This document shows positions 12,928 to 21,968 of a stretch of 25,493 bases of DNA, in pieces. The DNA is from an uncultured Eubacteriales bacterium. GTDB taxonomy: Bacteria; Bacillota; Clostridia; Oscillospirales; Oscillospiraceae. Every line of letters begins with the position of its first letter. The first letter of the stretch is position 1. The notes below the pieces were generated by a model. That model ran no database searches, was not told the origin of the DNA, and was given only the letters and a program-made list of their open reading frames with translations. The DNA lies in NCBI GenBank assembly GCA_959602365.1, contig CAUGSS010000033.1:1-25493 (forward strand), written 5' to 3'. Position numbers and translations under genes: made by a program.

Positions 12928-13587
12928 TCAGGTTTTTTCCTTCCCATAGGAAAAACGATACCGATAATGTTCCGAGGCCACGAATTCCTCCGGAATCTCC
13001 TGCTGGCTCATGGGGCCATGGTAGGTGGACAGGAAAATGCGGCAGGATTTCTCCACCACCTTGGTGGCCAGCACCGCGTTTTCCATGTCTTTGCCGCAGG
13101 CCACAGGCCCATGATTGCGCAGCAGAACCGCATTGCTCATCCCGATGGCAGCGGCAGCAGCTTTCCCCAGCTCAAAATGCTGCTGGGCCGGGCAGTACTC
13201 CTCTGTGATGGGAATGCCGCCCCCCAAGAGCTGGCTCATCTCCTCCACCAGGCAGGGCACTTTTCGCAGATTTGTGGAGGAAACCGCCATGGCCAGCGCG
13301 GTATGCGCGTGAATAATGGCATTGACGTCATCCCGTTTGACATAGATCTGCCGATGCACCTCTTTTTCCGAGGTGGGATTGCGCGCCCCTTCCACCTGAT
13401 TGCCCTCGAGATCAATCACCACGATGTCTTCCGGACGCATGGTCTGATAGTCCACACGGCTTGGCGTGAGCAGGATATGCTCGCCCACCCGCATACTCAC
13501 GTTGCCCCAGGTGCCGATGAAGAATCCCAGATCACACATGGTCAGGCAAGTGTCAATGATGCATCTGCGCTCGCTCTCGTAGGTCAT
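12928..13587 (-). CDS. Class II aldolase (L-fuculose-1-phosphate/ribulose-phosphate aldolase type)
   Basis: A 219-residue class II aldolase/adducin-family enzyme, which typically cleaves a ketose-1-phosphate into dihydroxyacetone phosphate and an aldehyde, or epimerises L-ribulose-5-phosphate. Zinc ligands are H93 and H95 (IIHAHTALAM) and H159 (LLRNHGPV); E74 in NPTSEKEVH is in the place of the catalytic Glu. The N-terminal GTWGNVSMRV and LLTPSRVDYQTM form the substrate phosphate site. Length matches FucA (about 215). The ATG at 13587 overlaps the kinase stop (ATGA), so it is coupled to the FGGY kinase. In this kinase and epimerase context the retro-aldol role seems most likely; the precise sugar is not determined. 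Confidence 0.88.
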   Translation of the reverse strand: MTYESERRCIIDTCLTMCDLGFFIGTWGNVSMRVGEHILLTPSRVDYQTMRPEDIVVIDLEGNQVEGARNPTSEKEVHRQIYVKRDDVNAIIHAHTALAMAVSSTNLRKVPCLVEEMSQLLGGGIPITEEYCPAQQHFELGKAAAAAIGMSNAVLLRNHGPVACGKDMENAVLATKVVEKSCRIFLSTYHGPMSQQEIPEEFVASEHYRYRFSYGKEKT

Positions 13588-15127
13588 GATTCACTCATCT
13601 CCGCCATGATCTCGCTGCGCATCTTCCATGTATGGGCCAGGGACTGGTAGATCTCCCGGTACAGCGGGTAAAGCTTCATGTACTTGGCGTGGTTTTCAGG
13701 ATTGGGGTGATACACCTTATCCACCTGCACGGTACGCTCCACCGCCTCGGTGTAACTTTGATAGTAGCCCTGAACCACCGCGTTGTTTAACACAACCCCT
13801 TTGGCCCCCAGCTCCTCGCCCCGAACCGTCACAATTTCAATTCCCACCGCATCGGCAAAAATCTGGCACCAGGTGGCGCTCTCGGCGCCGCCGCCGCACA
13901 CCGTCAGGCGGACCACCTTCTGGGGCATATGCTGATAACAGTCCAGCATGGCAAAGGCCACGCCCTCATAGGTGGCCCGCACCAGATCCGCCAGGGTGTG
14001 GCGCACAGACAGCCCTGTATAGCTGGCCCGCGCCCGGGAATCGGTAAAGGGGGCGCGCTCTCCTCCCGCCAGCAGATAGGGATGATACATCACGCCATTG
14101 GAGCCGATGGGGACTTCCGCAATCATCTGCTCCATATAGTCGTACACGCTCATTCCCGCCGCTTCGGCGTCGGCACGCACTTTTGTGCCGATGGTGTTGA
14201 GCATCCACTCCAGATTCGGAGTGCCGCCAGGGAGGCCATCAGGCGCAGCCAGCGGCCCTCCATCACATGGGTCACCGTCATGCCCGCCCGGATATCGTCC
14301 TGCAGCGGCTGATTGATGACCATTTCATGCAGCGCGGCAGTTCCAATGATGGAGCAGCACTGGCCATCCTCCACCACACCGCTGCCCAAGGCACAGGCGG
14401 CCACATCCATCGGGCCAGAGGTGACCAGCACGTCCTGGGGCAGCCCCAGCTCCCGGGCCAGCTCCGGACGAATGGGAAAGGCGTTTTCCTTGGCGGGCAG
14501 TACCGGAGGATATTTATCCCGGTACTCCGACAGGCCGCAAATCTCAAAGGCCCCCTGGGAGTACTGACGGGTCTCCTGGTCCAGGAAAATCAAAGACTGG
14601 TCCGTGGCGTCGGTGGTAATCTGACCGGTCAGCTGGTAGAACAGATAGTCCTTCAGGTGCATCAGGTATTTGGAGCGGTCCAAATCCTCCTTGGCATTGC
14701 GCTCCATCCACTTGACAATACCGTTTTGGTTGCCGGTAAAAATCCGGGTGCCGGTCTTTTCAAACAGCCGGTCGCAGGTGCCGTCGGCCACCCACTCGTC
14801 CACAATCTCGCTGGCCCGGCCATCGCAGAAGCAGCAGCCGTTGCGGACGGGCTGCATATGCTCGTCCAGCATCCAAAGCCCGTCTCCCTGGGCCGTGATG
14901 CCGATTCCCACCACCTTGGAGAGGTCGAACCGGTCTGCCAGATCCCTGACGCAGGCCTTGGCCTTGCTCCAGATTTCCAGCATGTCCTCCTCATACTGGT
15001 TTTCCTCCGGGAAAATACCGGTCAGCGGATAGGACTTTTTCCCCAGTTCGTTTCCCTCCAGGTCAAAGAGCACCGCTTTAATGCCGGAGGTTCCGGAATC
15101 AAAGCCGATAAACCATTTTTCTTCCAT
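13584..15127 (-). pseudogene. FGGY-family carbohydrate kinase broken by a single-base frameshift
   Basis: A pentulose/tetritol kinase-like gene of about 514 codons. The N-terminal part (15127 to about 14225) has WFIGFDSGTSGIKAVLFDLE (phosphate loop), GIGITAQGDGLWMLDE and VTSGPMDVAACALGSG. The C-terminal part, from about 14220 to 13584 in another frame, has LAGGERAPFTDSRARASYTG and VCGGGAESATWCQIFADAVG. One extra G near 14222-14230 would restore LASLAGTPNLEWMLNTIG, so this is a one-base deletion in a G/C run, or a sequencing error. As given, the first frame ends early and the ATP-binding C-terminal half is only available from an internal start. The sequence feels closest to L-xylulose/erythritol kinases, with low certainty. 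It lies 39 nt after the epimerase gene and its stop overlaps the aldolase start. Confidence 0.82.
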
Positions 15128-15166
15128 TTCAAAGCACCTCTTCTCTGAAGCCGCCCCAAGCCGGGG

Positions 15167-16039
15167 TCAGAACATACCCTGGATGAACTCCCGGGCCTGG
15201 ATGATCTCCCGGTCCAGCGCCGCCTCGTCATCATTATCCGCCAGCATGGGACGCCAGACGTTGCCTCCCTCCAGAGCCACCGTCCCGCCGGTGCGCACCA
15301 GCGGCTCAAAGGAGACGCAGCGGTCGTAGCCGATATCCTTCAGGGCGTTGACAATGTCCTGCCAGGGCAGGAAGCCGGGGCGCGGCGGGCGGCGGTTATT
15401 CGAGCCCATATGGTAGTGGCCCAGTCTCGCCTTTCCCACTTTGCGGATGGCCTCGGCCAGGTCATCCTCCTCAATCATGCCATGGAACGTATCCAGGAGG
15501 ATATTGATATGGGGGCTGTCAACCATATCGCACAGGGCGATGGCCTCGTCGGCGATGTTGAGCAGGTATCCCTCAAACCGGTTGACCACTTCCATGTTCC
15601 AGCTGAAGTCATAATCGGCGCAGGCCTTTCCAATCTCCCGGAGGGACTTGGCCGCCATCTCCGTGGCCTTCGCCTTTTCAAACGCGGTGTCAAACTTGCA
15701 CCAGGGCGCATAGTTGATTCCGGAGAAATTCTTCGCGCCAATCCGGGCCATGGCCTTCAGCAGGGTAATGCTATTTTGCACTCCGGCCTGGCGGACACTC
15801 TCGTCAAAGCTGGCCAGATCATATTCGGGGCCAAAACCGCCGGAGACATATATCTCCACATCGTTAGCACGGCATGCCGCCAGAATATCATCCACCTCAG
15901 ATTGGGGCATCGTCAGGGTGCGTCCGTAAAAGATCTCCAAGGCATCGAAGCCGCACCGTCTGGCCCGCTCAATGTATTTGGGATAGTCGCTGCCTTCCCA
16001 GTCCTTGCTCCAGTAACAATAGCAAATACCGTACTTCAT
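15167..16039 (-). CDS. D-tagatose/D-psicose 3-epimerase-family sugar epimerase
   Basis: A 290-residue TIM-barrel enzyme of the xylose-isomerase-like superfamily that moves the C3 configuration of free ketoses. Conserved landmarks of the D-tagatose/D-psicose (allulose) 3-epimerases are present: E150 in WNMEVVNRFEGYLLN, D183 and H186 in ILLDTFHGMIEEDD, the GHYHMGSNNRRPP segment (H208/H210) and E245 in VSFEPLV. These positions agree closely with the known metal ligands. The start is ATG 16039 behind AAAGGAG; an upstream extension of 26 codons overlaps the permease gene. It is the first enzyme gene after the ABC importer, fitting an enzyme that acts on the imported, unphosphorylated sugar. Confidence 0.88.
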   Translation of the reverse strand: MKYGICYCYWSKDWEGSDYPKYIERARRCGFDALEIFYGRTLTMPQSEVDDILAACRANDVEIYVSGGFGPEYDLASFDESVRQAGVQNSITLLKAMARIGAKNFSGINYAPWCKFDTAFEKAKATEMAAKSLREIGKACADYDFSWNMEVVNRFEGYLLNIADEAIALCDMVDSPHINILLDTFHGMIEEDDLAEAIRKVGKARLGHYHMGSNNRRPPRPGFLPWQDIVNALKDIGYDRCVSFEPLVRTGGTVALEGGNVWRPMLADNDDEAALDREIIQAREFIQGMF

Positions 16040-16079
16040 ACTGTTTTCTCCTTTCGTTGGCTGAATAACGCAATGCTCA

Positions 16080-17063
16080 TCAGGAGGCTCTGCGCTGTCT
16101 TCTAAAGGCGTCCACAAACACAGCGATCAGCACCACAATACCGGTCACGACCTCTTCCCAAGAGGAGTCGATTCCCATCAGGCTGATGCTGTATGTAATC
16201 ACGGACATCAGCAGGCCGCCGAAGATGGCTCCGCCGATGCCGCCCTCGCCGCCGGTCATGGCCGTGCCGCCCAACACAGCGGCCGTAACGGAGGGCATCG
16301 TCCAGCTGGAACCGATGCTGGCCTGATAGGAGCCCATGCGCATCACCATCAGCACGCCGGCCAGGGCGGAAATGCCGCCGGCCAGGGTATAGCAGGCCAC
16401 TTCCACACGCTTGGTGCGGATACCGGCGATCTGAGCTGCCATCCGGTTGCCGCCAACGGCGTAAATATGACGGCCGAAGGTGGTGTACTTCAGCAAAAGC
16501 ATCAATACTATGGCCAGCAGAATGGCAATCAGGAACGGATAGGGAATGACGCCGAACAGGTTGCCCTGACCGATCTGGGTGACCACCTTGGGGATACCTG
16601 TCAGCGCAAAGCCCTTGGTGAAAAGGTAAATCAATCCCGTCATAACGCTTGAGGTGGCAAGGGTGACGATAAAGGGCGTCAAATTCATCGAGGTAATCAG
16701 CAAACCGTTGATCATACCGAAGATGACACCACAGGCCACCGCCAGGAAAATGGCCAGAACCGGATTGATGCCGGTCTTTGTCACCATAGCGGCAAAAATC
16801 ATGCTGCACAGGCCGCTGACCGATGCGACAGACAGGTCAATGCCGCCCAACAACAGGACAAAGGTCTGGGCATAACCCACCAGCAGGGTAAAGGATGCCG
16901 TGCGAGCCAGAGTCGTCATGTTGTACGCAGTGTAAAACCGCCCGGTGATAATCTGAACCACAATGGTCACTACGATGGTCACCAAAAAGACCATGGCTGC
17001 GGTGGAGCGGAAAATGCCCAATACACCATGTCTCCGGGCACTCAAATCATGGGTGTTTTTCAT
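16080..17063 (-). CDS. Ribose-type sugar ABC transporter permease (RbsC family)
   Basis: A 327-residue membrane protein of the BPD_transp_2/RbsC family, with about eight to ten hydrophobic segments. It includes the family stretches LLGGIDLSVASVSGLCSMIF, TLATSSVMTGLIYLFTKG, TTFGRHIYAVGGNRMAAQIA and AAVLGGTAMTGGEGGIGGAI. As a homodimer it forms the channel for the sugar delivered by the binding protein. TTAGGAGG lies before the ATG at 17063, 39 nt after the ATPase stop. Length is typical. The substrate is not readable from the permease; the neighbouring epimerase, kinase and aldolase point to a monosaccharide or sugar alcohol. Confidence 0.92.
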   Translation of the reverse strand: MKNTHDLSARRHGVLGIFRSTAAMVFLVTIVVTIVVQIITGRFYTAYNMTTLARTASFTLLVGYAQTFVLLLGGIDLSVASVSGLCSMIFAAMVTKTGINPVLAIFLAVACGVIFGMINGLLITSMNLTPFIVTLATSSVMTGLIYLFTKGFALTGIPKVVTQIGQGNLFGVIPYPFLIAILLAIVLMLLLKYTTFGRHIYAVGGNRMAAQIAGIRTKRVEVACYTLAGGISALAGVLMVMRMGSYQASIGSSWTMPSVTAAVLGGTAMTGGEGGIGGAIFGGLLMSVITYSISLMGIDSSWEEVVTGIVVLIAVFVDAFRRQRRAS

Positions 17064-17102
17064 AGGAGCCTCCTAATTCATTTTGTCAAAACGTCAGTGT
17101 GC

Positions 17103-18587
17103 TCATTGCAGGGCTATCTTCAGAAGCGCCTCCGAAGTGAGATTATCGGAACCGGAAACAATTCCTTTTGCTTTTCCTTCAAACATGACCATGATCCGGT
17201 CGGCAATGGCCAGAATCTCCTCCATTTCCGAGGAAACAACCACTACAGTGAGCCCAGAATCGGCCAATCCGCGAATCAGGTCATAGATTTCGCCTTTGGC
17301 ACGCACGTCGATGCCCCGGGTGGGTTCATCCAGGAAAAGCAGTTTCAGTTCCTTCTCCACCCATCGGGCTAAAATTGCCTTTTGCTGATTGCCGCCTGAC
17401 AGGTTTTTGATGGCGTTCTCAGCGGACGAGGTCTTCACCCGAAGTTTTTCAATGGCCTTGGCCGCCCGGGCCCGCAGCTTGGGATAGCTGACCACGCCAG
17501 CCTGGGAGACCGTGTCGATGGAGGGCAGCATGATGTTTTCCTGCACGCTCATCAGCGGGAAGATTCCGTCCCGGCGCCGTTCCTCCGGCACCAGACCGAT
17601 GCCGAGCTGAATCGAGTCCACCGGGGTCCTGGCCCGCAATTCCTTTCCCTCAAAGAGCACCTTGCCGGACTCCCGCCGGGTCAATCCGTAAATACAGCTG
17701 ATGAGCTCGGTGCGCCCTGAGCCTACCAGTCCGGCGATGCCGAAAATCTCCCCCCGCCGGACAGAAAAGGACACGTCCTGGAACTCACCCTTTCGGCTCA
17801 GTCCCTCAACCTCCAAAATGGTCTCATCCGAAACCTCACGCTCTATATGAACCTGCCGCTGAACGTTCTGATTTGCCATATGGGAAATCATTTCCTCAAC
17901 GGTCATGCTTGCTGTCTCTGCAGTCTTGACCAGGCAGCCGTCCCGCAGCGCTGTGACCGAATCGGAGATCGCTTTCACCTCATCCAAATGGTGGGTGATC
18001 AACACAATACACTTTCCTCCGTCGGCCAGCTGCCGGATAACGCGCAGCAGATGGTTTGCCTCTTTGATCGTCAGGGAAGCCGTGGGCTCATCGAAAATGA
18101 TCAGATCTGATCCGGCATTCAGGGTGCGGGCAATCACCACCATCTGCTGATAGGCGGCGGACAGATTCCCGGCTTTTTCTTTCGGATCAATGGTCACATC
18201 CAGGGAGGAGATGATGTCTGCCGCATCCCGCTCCATGCGCTCCCAATCCACAATGCCGTGTTTTCTGGGGTATCGTCCCAGAAACACATTTTCAGCCACA
18301 GTCAACTCCCGGGCGAGGTTCAGCTCCTGGGGCACCATGCCAATGCCCCGCTGCAGCGCCTCCCGGGGGCTTTTGTTTTTAATCTCCTGGCCCTCCAGCA
18401 GGATGGTGCCCTCGTCTGCCACCAGATTTCCCATCAAGACGTTCATCAGCGTGCTCTTGCCGGCGCCGTTTTCACCAATCAGCGCCATAATCTTTCCTTT
18501 TTCCAAGAAAAGATCCACATGGTCCAATGCGATCGTACCGGGAAACCGTTTTACAATTCCCTTCATTTCCAAATAATACGGAGCCAT
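17103..18587 (-). CDS. Ribose-type sugar ABC transporter ATPase (RbsA family, double cassette)
   Basis: A 494-residue ATPase with two ABC cassettes, as in RbsA/MglA. The first cassette has Walker A GENGAGKSTLMNVL, a degenerate signature NLSAAYQQMVVIARTL and Walker B DLIIFDEPTASL. The second has the altered Walker A GLVGSGRTELI, signature NLSGGNQQKAILARW and Walker B LLFLDEPTRGID. The degenerate second P-loop is normal for the family. I choose ATG 18587 (MAPYYLEMKGI), preceded by GAAAGGAT; the ATG at 18611 lies against the intergenic hairpin. It follows the binding-protein gene after a 99-nt gap and precedes the permease by 39 nt. Confidence 0.92.
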   Translation of the reverse strand: MAPYYLEMKGIVKRFPGTIALDHVDLFLEKGKIMALIGENGAGKSTLMNVLMGNLVADEGTILLEGQEIKNKSPREALQRGIGMVPQELNLARELTVAENVFLGRYPRKHGIVDWERMERDAADIISSLDVTIDPKEKAGNLSAAYQQMVVIARTLNAGSDLIIFDEPTASLTIKEANHLLRVIRQLADGGKCIVLITHHLDEVKAISDSVTALRDGCLVKTAETASMTVEEMISHMANQNVQRQVHIEREVSDETILEVEGLSRKGEFQDVSFSVRRGEIFGIAGLVGSGRTELISCIYGLTRRESGKVLFEGKELRARTPVDSIQLGIGLVPEERRRDGIFPLMSVQENIMLPSIDTVSQAGVVSYPKLRARAAKAIEKLRVKTSSAENAIKNLSGGNQQKAILARWVEKELKLLFLDEPTRGIDVRAKGEIYDLIRGLADSGLTVVVVSSEMEEILAIADRIMVMFEGKAKGIVSGSDNLTSEALLKIALQ

Positions 18588-18613
18588 ATGTCTTATCCTT
18601 TCATCTTCCAATC

Positions 18614-18651
18614 AGACGCCCCGCCCCGGCCGATGCCAGGACGGGGCGTCT
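18614..18651 (-). promoter_or_regulatory. Stem-loop between binding-protein and ATPase genes
   Basis: AGACGCCCCG (18614-18623) pairs perfectly with CGGGGCGTCT (18642-18651). On the operon strand no T-run follows, so it would not fully terminate. Such hairpins after binding-protein genes typically protect the upstream mRNA from 3' decay and set a surplus of binding protein over membrane subunits. Confidence 0.65.
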
Positions 18652-18686
18652 TGTTGTTTCAACGGATGAATCTGTGCGTCGTCAAA

Positions 18687-19847
18687 TCAAGCACCATACA
18701 GCTTCGTCAACATGTCTTGGGCGTCTTCCTGATAGATAACCGTGGTGATTTCCTCGGTCTGCTCAGGATAGGTATCCTCGCCGGGCTCCAGGCCGTCGGC
18801 GATCTTGATGGCAACCTGCATGGTATCAAAGCCCATAGCGTATGTATCCTGAACGCCCAGCGCGTAAATCACGCCGTCCCGCAGATATTCCAGGGCGCGC
18901 TCATCGTGATCCATACCGACGATGGTGATCTGGTCCTCCAGGCCCGCGTCCACGACAGCCTGAGCCGCGCCCACGGGATTGCTCATATTGCAGCAGATAA
19001 TGCCGTCCAGATCGGGATACTGCTTCAGGAAGCCTTCCGTCAGAGTAAGGGCATTCTCCACAGAGTCGTTATCATACTGGATATCGACGACTTCCATATT
19101 CGGGTACTGCGCCAACACATCCTGAGCGCCCTGGGCGCGATCTTCGTGACAGGGAGCGCCGTGCGTGCCGACCAGAATGGCCACCTGACCCTCATAACCC
19201 AGCTTCTCGCACAGAGCTTCGGTCAAATCGGCGCCGTCCTGATAGTTGTGGGTGTTGCCCACATAGGCGATGCGCTGGCAGCCGTCTTCCTTCGTGGCAT
19301 CAGAGCTGGAGAAGGTCATAACCTTGATGCCCTGGTCAATCAGATTGTTGATGGTGGGAGTAACCACTTCGATGTCGGCCACATCGACGCCGATCACGTC
19401 AAAGCCACGTCCGGCAGCCTCTTCCAGACGCATGACCTGATCGGTGGCGTCAGGAGAGACAGGGGCCACATACTCGTAGTTGATGGTAATGCCCCGCTCA
19501 GCATACTGGGCCGCAGCATCCTCCAGGCCCATGCCGACCGCATCCCACCAGGGATGGATGACTTTGTAGGTAAAGTAGAAGTTATACTCGTCTTTCTGGG
19601 GTTCGTAGTCATCCAGCTCCATATTGAAGCTGACCGCATTGTCCACGGCCTCATTGCCGGTGGAATCGCCGCTGGGCGCAACCGCATCTTCCCCGGACGT
19701 ATCGCCGGAAGAGGAGGCAGGGGTGTCGGCCGCAGGTGCTCCGGAGCCGGCATCGCCGCTTCCAGCGCTGTTGGCACCGTTGGAACCGCAGGCGGCCAAA
19801 GCGAACACCATGGCCAGCGAAAGCAGAATGGACAGTAGCTTTTTCAT
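18687..19847 (-). CDS. Sugar ABC transporter substrate-binding lipoprotein (RbsB-like)
   Basis: A 386-residue secreted lipoprotein. The signal peptide MKKLLSILLSLAMVFALAAC ends in a lipobox LAAC with Cys20 as the lipidated residue. A flexible Ala/Gly/Ser/Asp-rich linker of about 45 residues follows, then a periplasmic-binding-protein (type 1, RbsB-like) domain: YNFYFTYKVIHPWWDAVGMG, GFDVIGVDVADIEVVTPTIN, DLDGIICCNMSNPVGAAQAV and ITIVGMDHDERALEYLRDGV. It captures the sugar outside the membrane for the adjacent ATPase and permease. Start: ATG 19847, 8 nt after AAGGAG; a GTG 9 nt upstream overlaps that ribosome site. It is the first gene of the operon and probably the most strongly expressed. 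Confidence 0.92.
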   Translation of the reverse strand: MKKLLSILLSLAMVFALAACGSNGANSAGSGDAGSGAPAADTPASSSGDTSGEDAVAPSGDSTGNEAVDNAVSFNMELDDYEPQKDEYNFYFTYKVIHPWWDAVGMGLEDAAAQYAERGITINYEYVAPVSPDATDQVMRLEEAAGRGFDVIGVDVADIEVVTPTINNLIDQGIKVMTFSSSDATKEDGCQRIAYVGNTHNYQDGADLTEALCEKLGYEGQVAILVGTHGAPCHEDRAQGAQDVLAQYPNMEVVDIQYDNDSVENALTLTEGFLKQYPDLDGIICCNMSNPVGAAQAVVDAGLEDQITIVGMDHDERALEYLRDGVIYALGVQDTYAMGFDTMQVAIKIADGLEPGEDTYPEQTEEITTVIYQEDAQDMLTKLYGA

Positions 19848-20226
19848 CTTTTTCACTCCTTAAAAATGTGTTTTTTTGTCCGGTTCTTTCCGGTGTTATT
19901 ATAATTGCACAAAAAAACAATATTTTTTTATATAATTTTCACAAGAATCCCGTTTTTCTCTTTTTTCCACATTTTTCGACTTCTCTCTTTAGACAATATC
20001 TCCAAAGATCTCGTCTGTTTTAACCCGGAAATCAGTGCCTTTTCCCAGCCGACAGCGTGTCTCCGCTCTCTCAGTCTGTTTCGCTTCAAAACTCCCCCTA
20101 TATATTCCACAGCCAAATTGCCGGGGCCTTCACAGACAGCTTCCTAAAATGAATCTCCAAAGAATTCCATGACATGGCGTGCGCTGTGAAAAGCTTCAGT
20201 CCTGTTCATGCGAATGAAAGGAAAGC
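19848..20226. other. Divergent intergenic region between the sugar operon and glpK
   Basis: No credible gene. The left 150 bp is very AT-rich with long T-runs and a minus-strand TATAAT (19903-19898) that could be the sugar operon's -10 box; I do not see a good -35 partner. A small CCGG-AAAGAA-CCGG symmetry lies between it and the start codon and might be an operator or short hairpin. The rest (about 20000-20220) shows no recognisable catabolite-repression site, RNA or coding sequence. A 62-codon open frame on the minus strand starts with TTG and lacks a ribosome site. Confidence 0.45.
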
Positions 20227-20287
20227 TTGCAGGCCTGTTCCGGACAATTTATAATAGGGAAAAAACGCCCCGCCCGGCGGCGGGGCG
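20227..20287 (+). promoter_or_regulatory. glpK promoter and GC-rich leader hairpin
   Basis: TTGCAG (20227-20232) and TATAAT (20250-20255) are separated by 17 bp, a near-consensus sigma-A promoter. The start of transcription would be near 20262, immediately before a stable hairpin in which CGCCCCGCC (20266-20274) pairs with GGCGGGGCG (20279-20287). The hairpin sits just upstream of the GGGAGG ribosome site and could stabilise the 5' end or modulate translation. Confidence 0.7.
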
Positions 20288-20309
20288 GCACATGGGAGGA
20301 TACACGCCT

Positions 20310-21794
20310 ATGGCAACCTATGTTCTCGCCCTGGATCAGGGCACCACCAGCTCCCGGGCGATTCTGTTTGACCGGGAGCAAAACATCATCGGCTCCAGCC
20401 AAAAGGAGTTCACCCAGTATTTCCCCCGGGACGGCTGGGTGGAGCACAACCCCATGGAAATCTGGTCCAGCCAGTACGCTGTCATGATGGAGGTCATCGC
20501 CCAAACCGGCGTCTCCCCCCGGGACATCGCCGCCATCGGCATCACCAACCAGCGGGAGACCACCATTCTGTGGGACAGGGCCACCGGCCAGCCCATCTAC
20601 AACGCCATTGTGTGGCAGTGCCGCCGCACCGCGGACATCGTGGACCGCCTGGTGAACGACGGTCTGGAGCAGCACATCCGCTCTGTCACCGGCCTGATCC
20701 CCGATGCCTACTTCTCCGCCACCAAGATCAAGTGGATCCTGGACCATGTGGAGGGCGCCCGGGAGAAGGCGGCGCGGGGCGAGGTGCTCTTCGGCACCGT
20801 GGACAGCTGGCTGCTCTGGAAGCTCACCGGCGGGGCCGTCCACGTCACCGACTACACCAACGCCAGCCGCACCATGCTCTACGACATCCACGCTCTGGAC
20901 TGGGACGACACTCTGCTTCAGGCCCTGGACATCCCCCGCTCCATGCTGCCTGAGGTGCGGGGGTGCAGCGAGATCTACGGCTATACCGACATACAGGGCG
21001 TCCAGGTGCCCATCGCGGGCATCGCCGGAGACCAGCAGGCCGCCCTCTTCGGCCAGACCTGTTTTTCCCCCGGCGAGGCCAAGAACACCTACGGCACCGG
21101 CTGCTTCCTGCTGATGAACACCGGGGACACCCCCTGCGTCAGCCGCAACGGTCTGGTGACCACCATCGCCGCCGGGGTGGGGGACCGGGTGCAGTATGCC
21201 CTGGAGGGCTCCGTCTTTGTGGGGGGCGCCGTCATCCAGTGGCTGCGGGATGAGCTGCGCTTTTTCACCGAGAGCCGGGACGCAGAATATTACGCCCAAA
21301 AGGTGACGGACAACGGGGGCGTCTACCTGGTGCCCGCCTTTACCGGCCTGGGCGCCCCCCACTGGGACATGTACGCCCGGGGGGCCATTTTCGGACTGAC
21401 CCGGGGCACCAAGCGGGAGCACATCATCCGGGCCGCCCAGGAGTCCATCGCCTATCAGGTCTACGACCTGGCAGAGGCCATGGAGGCGGACACCGGCCTT
21501 GCGCTCCAGTCCCTGAAGGCCGACGGCGGGGCCAGCCGGGACACCTTCCTGATGCAGTTCCAGGCCGATCTGCTGGACTGCGAAGTCCGCCGCCCCGCCA
21601 TCCGGGAGACCACCGCCCTGGGGGCGGCCTATCTGGCAGGGCTGGCCACCGGGGTGTGGCGCTCCCTGGAGGAGGTCAGGCAGCTCTGGGCCTGTGACAC
21701 CGTCTATACGCCCAGGATGGACCGCCAAGAGCGGGAAGCCCTCACCGCCAACTGGCACAAGGCGGTGCAGCGCAGCCTGGGGTGGTCCAAATAA
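20310..21794 (+). CDS. glpK: Glycerol kinase
   Basis: A 494-residue FGGY kinase that converts glycerol and ATP to sn-glycerol-3-phosphate in the cytoplasm. It is full length and closely follows GlpK: LALDQGTTSSRAILFDREQ (phosphate loop), GWVEHNPMEIW, ITNQRETTILWDRATGQPIY (glycerol-binding Arg-Glu), GIAGDQQAALFGQ, KNTYGTGCFLLMNTG, PAFTGLGAPHWDMYARG and LKADGGASRDTFLMQFQADL. ATG 20310 lies behind GGGAGG; the upstream in-frame ATGs lie in the leader. It seems monocistronic: no glpF, glpD or glpO is nearby, and the next gene is convergent. Unlike the FGGY gene in the sugar operon, this one is intact. Confidence 0.96.
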   Translation: MATYVLALDQGTTSSRAILFDREQNIIGSSQKEFTQYFPRDGWVEHNPMEIWSSQYAVMMEVIAQTGVSPRDIAAIGITNQRETTILWDRATGQPIYNAIVWQCRRTADIVDRLVNDGLEQHIRSVTGLIPDAYFSATKIKWILDHVEGAREKAARGEVLFGTVDSWLLWKLTGGAVHVTDYTNASRTMLYDIHALDWDDTLLQALDIPRSMLPEVRGCSEIYGYTDIQGVQVPIAGIAGDQQAALFGQTCFSPGEAKNTYGTGCFLLMNTGDTPCVSRNGLVTTIAAGVGDRVQYALEGSVFVGGAVIQWLRDELRFFTESRDAEYYAQKVTDNGGVYLVPAFTGLGAPHWDMYARGAIFGLTRGTKREHIIRAAQESIAYQVYDLAEAMEADTGLALQSLKADGGASRDTFLMQFQADLLDCEVRRPAIRETTALGAAYLAGLATGVWRSLEEVRQLWACDTVYTPRMDRQEREALTANWHKAVQRSLGWSK

Positions 21795-21859
21795 CCCGCT
21801 GCCCCGCCCCGCGCTCTGCCTCCGGTGCGGGACAGCCGTCCCATGATCTGAAAAAACAG

Positions 21860-21901
21860 CATAGCCCCCCGGCCGCGCTTGGACGCGGCCGGGGGGCTAT
21901 G
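21860..21901 (-). terminator. Strong hairpin terminator between convergent glpK and the activase gene
   Basis: An 18-bp perfect stem (21860-21877 with 21884-21901) has a 6-nt loop. An A-run (21851-21856) gives a U-tract to transcripts coming from the activase gene on the minus strand, so that is the clear terminator direction. It may also stop glpK transcripts by structure alone. Confidence 0.85.
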
Positions 21902-21968
21902 CGTTGTGGGATTCTATGGAAAGGAAAATGATTCAATCAGATCATACCGGACTGCCCGGCTCTTCCGG

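Noticed and set aside
18258..19838. A 526-codon plus-strand open frame over the ABC ATPase and binding-protein genes
   Set aside because: It is antisense to two clearly recognisable transporter genes and shows no domain of its own.
19928..20116. A small minus-strand protein upstream of the binding-protein gene
   Set aside because: It begins with TTG, has no ribosome site, and spans a very AT-rich region better explained as promoter DNA.
20196..21758. A 520-codon minus-strand open frame
   Set aside because: It mirrors glpK in the complementary frame, with repetitive Gly/Val/His composition and no start signal.
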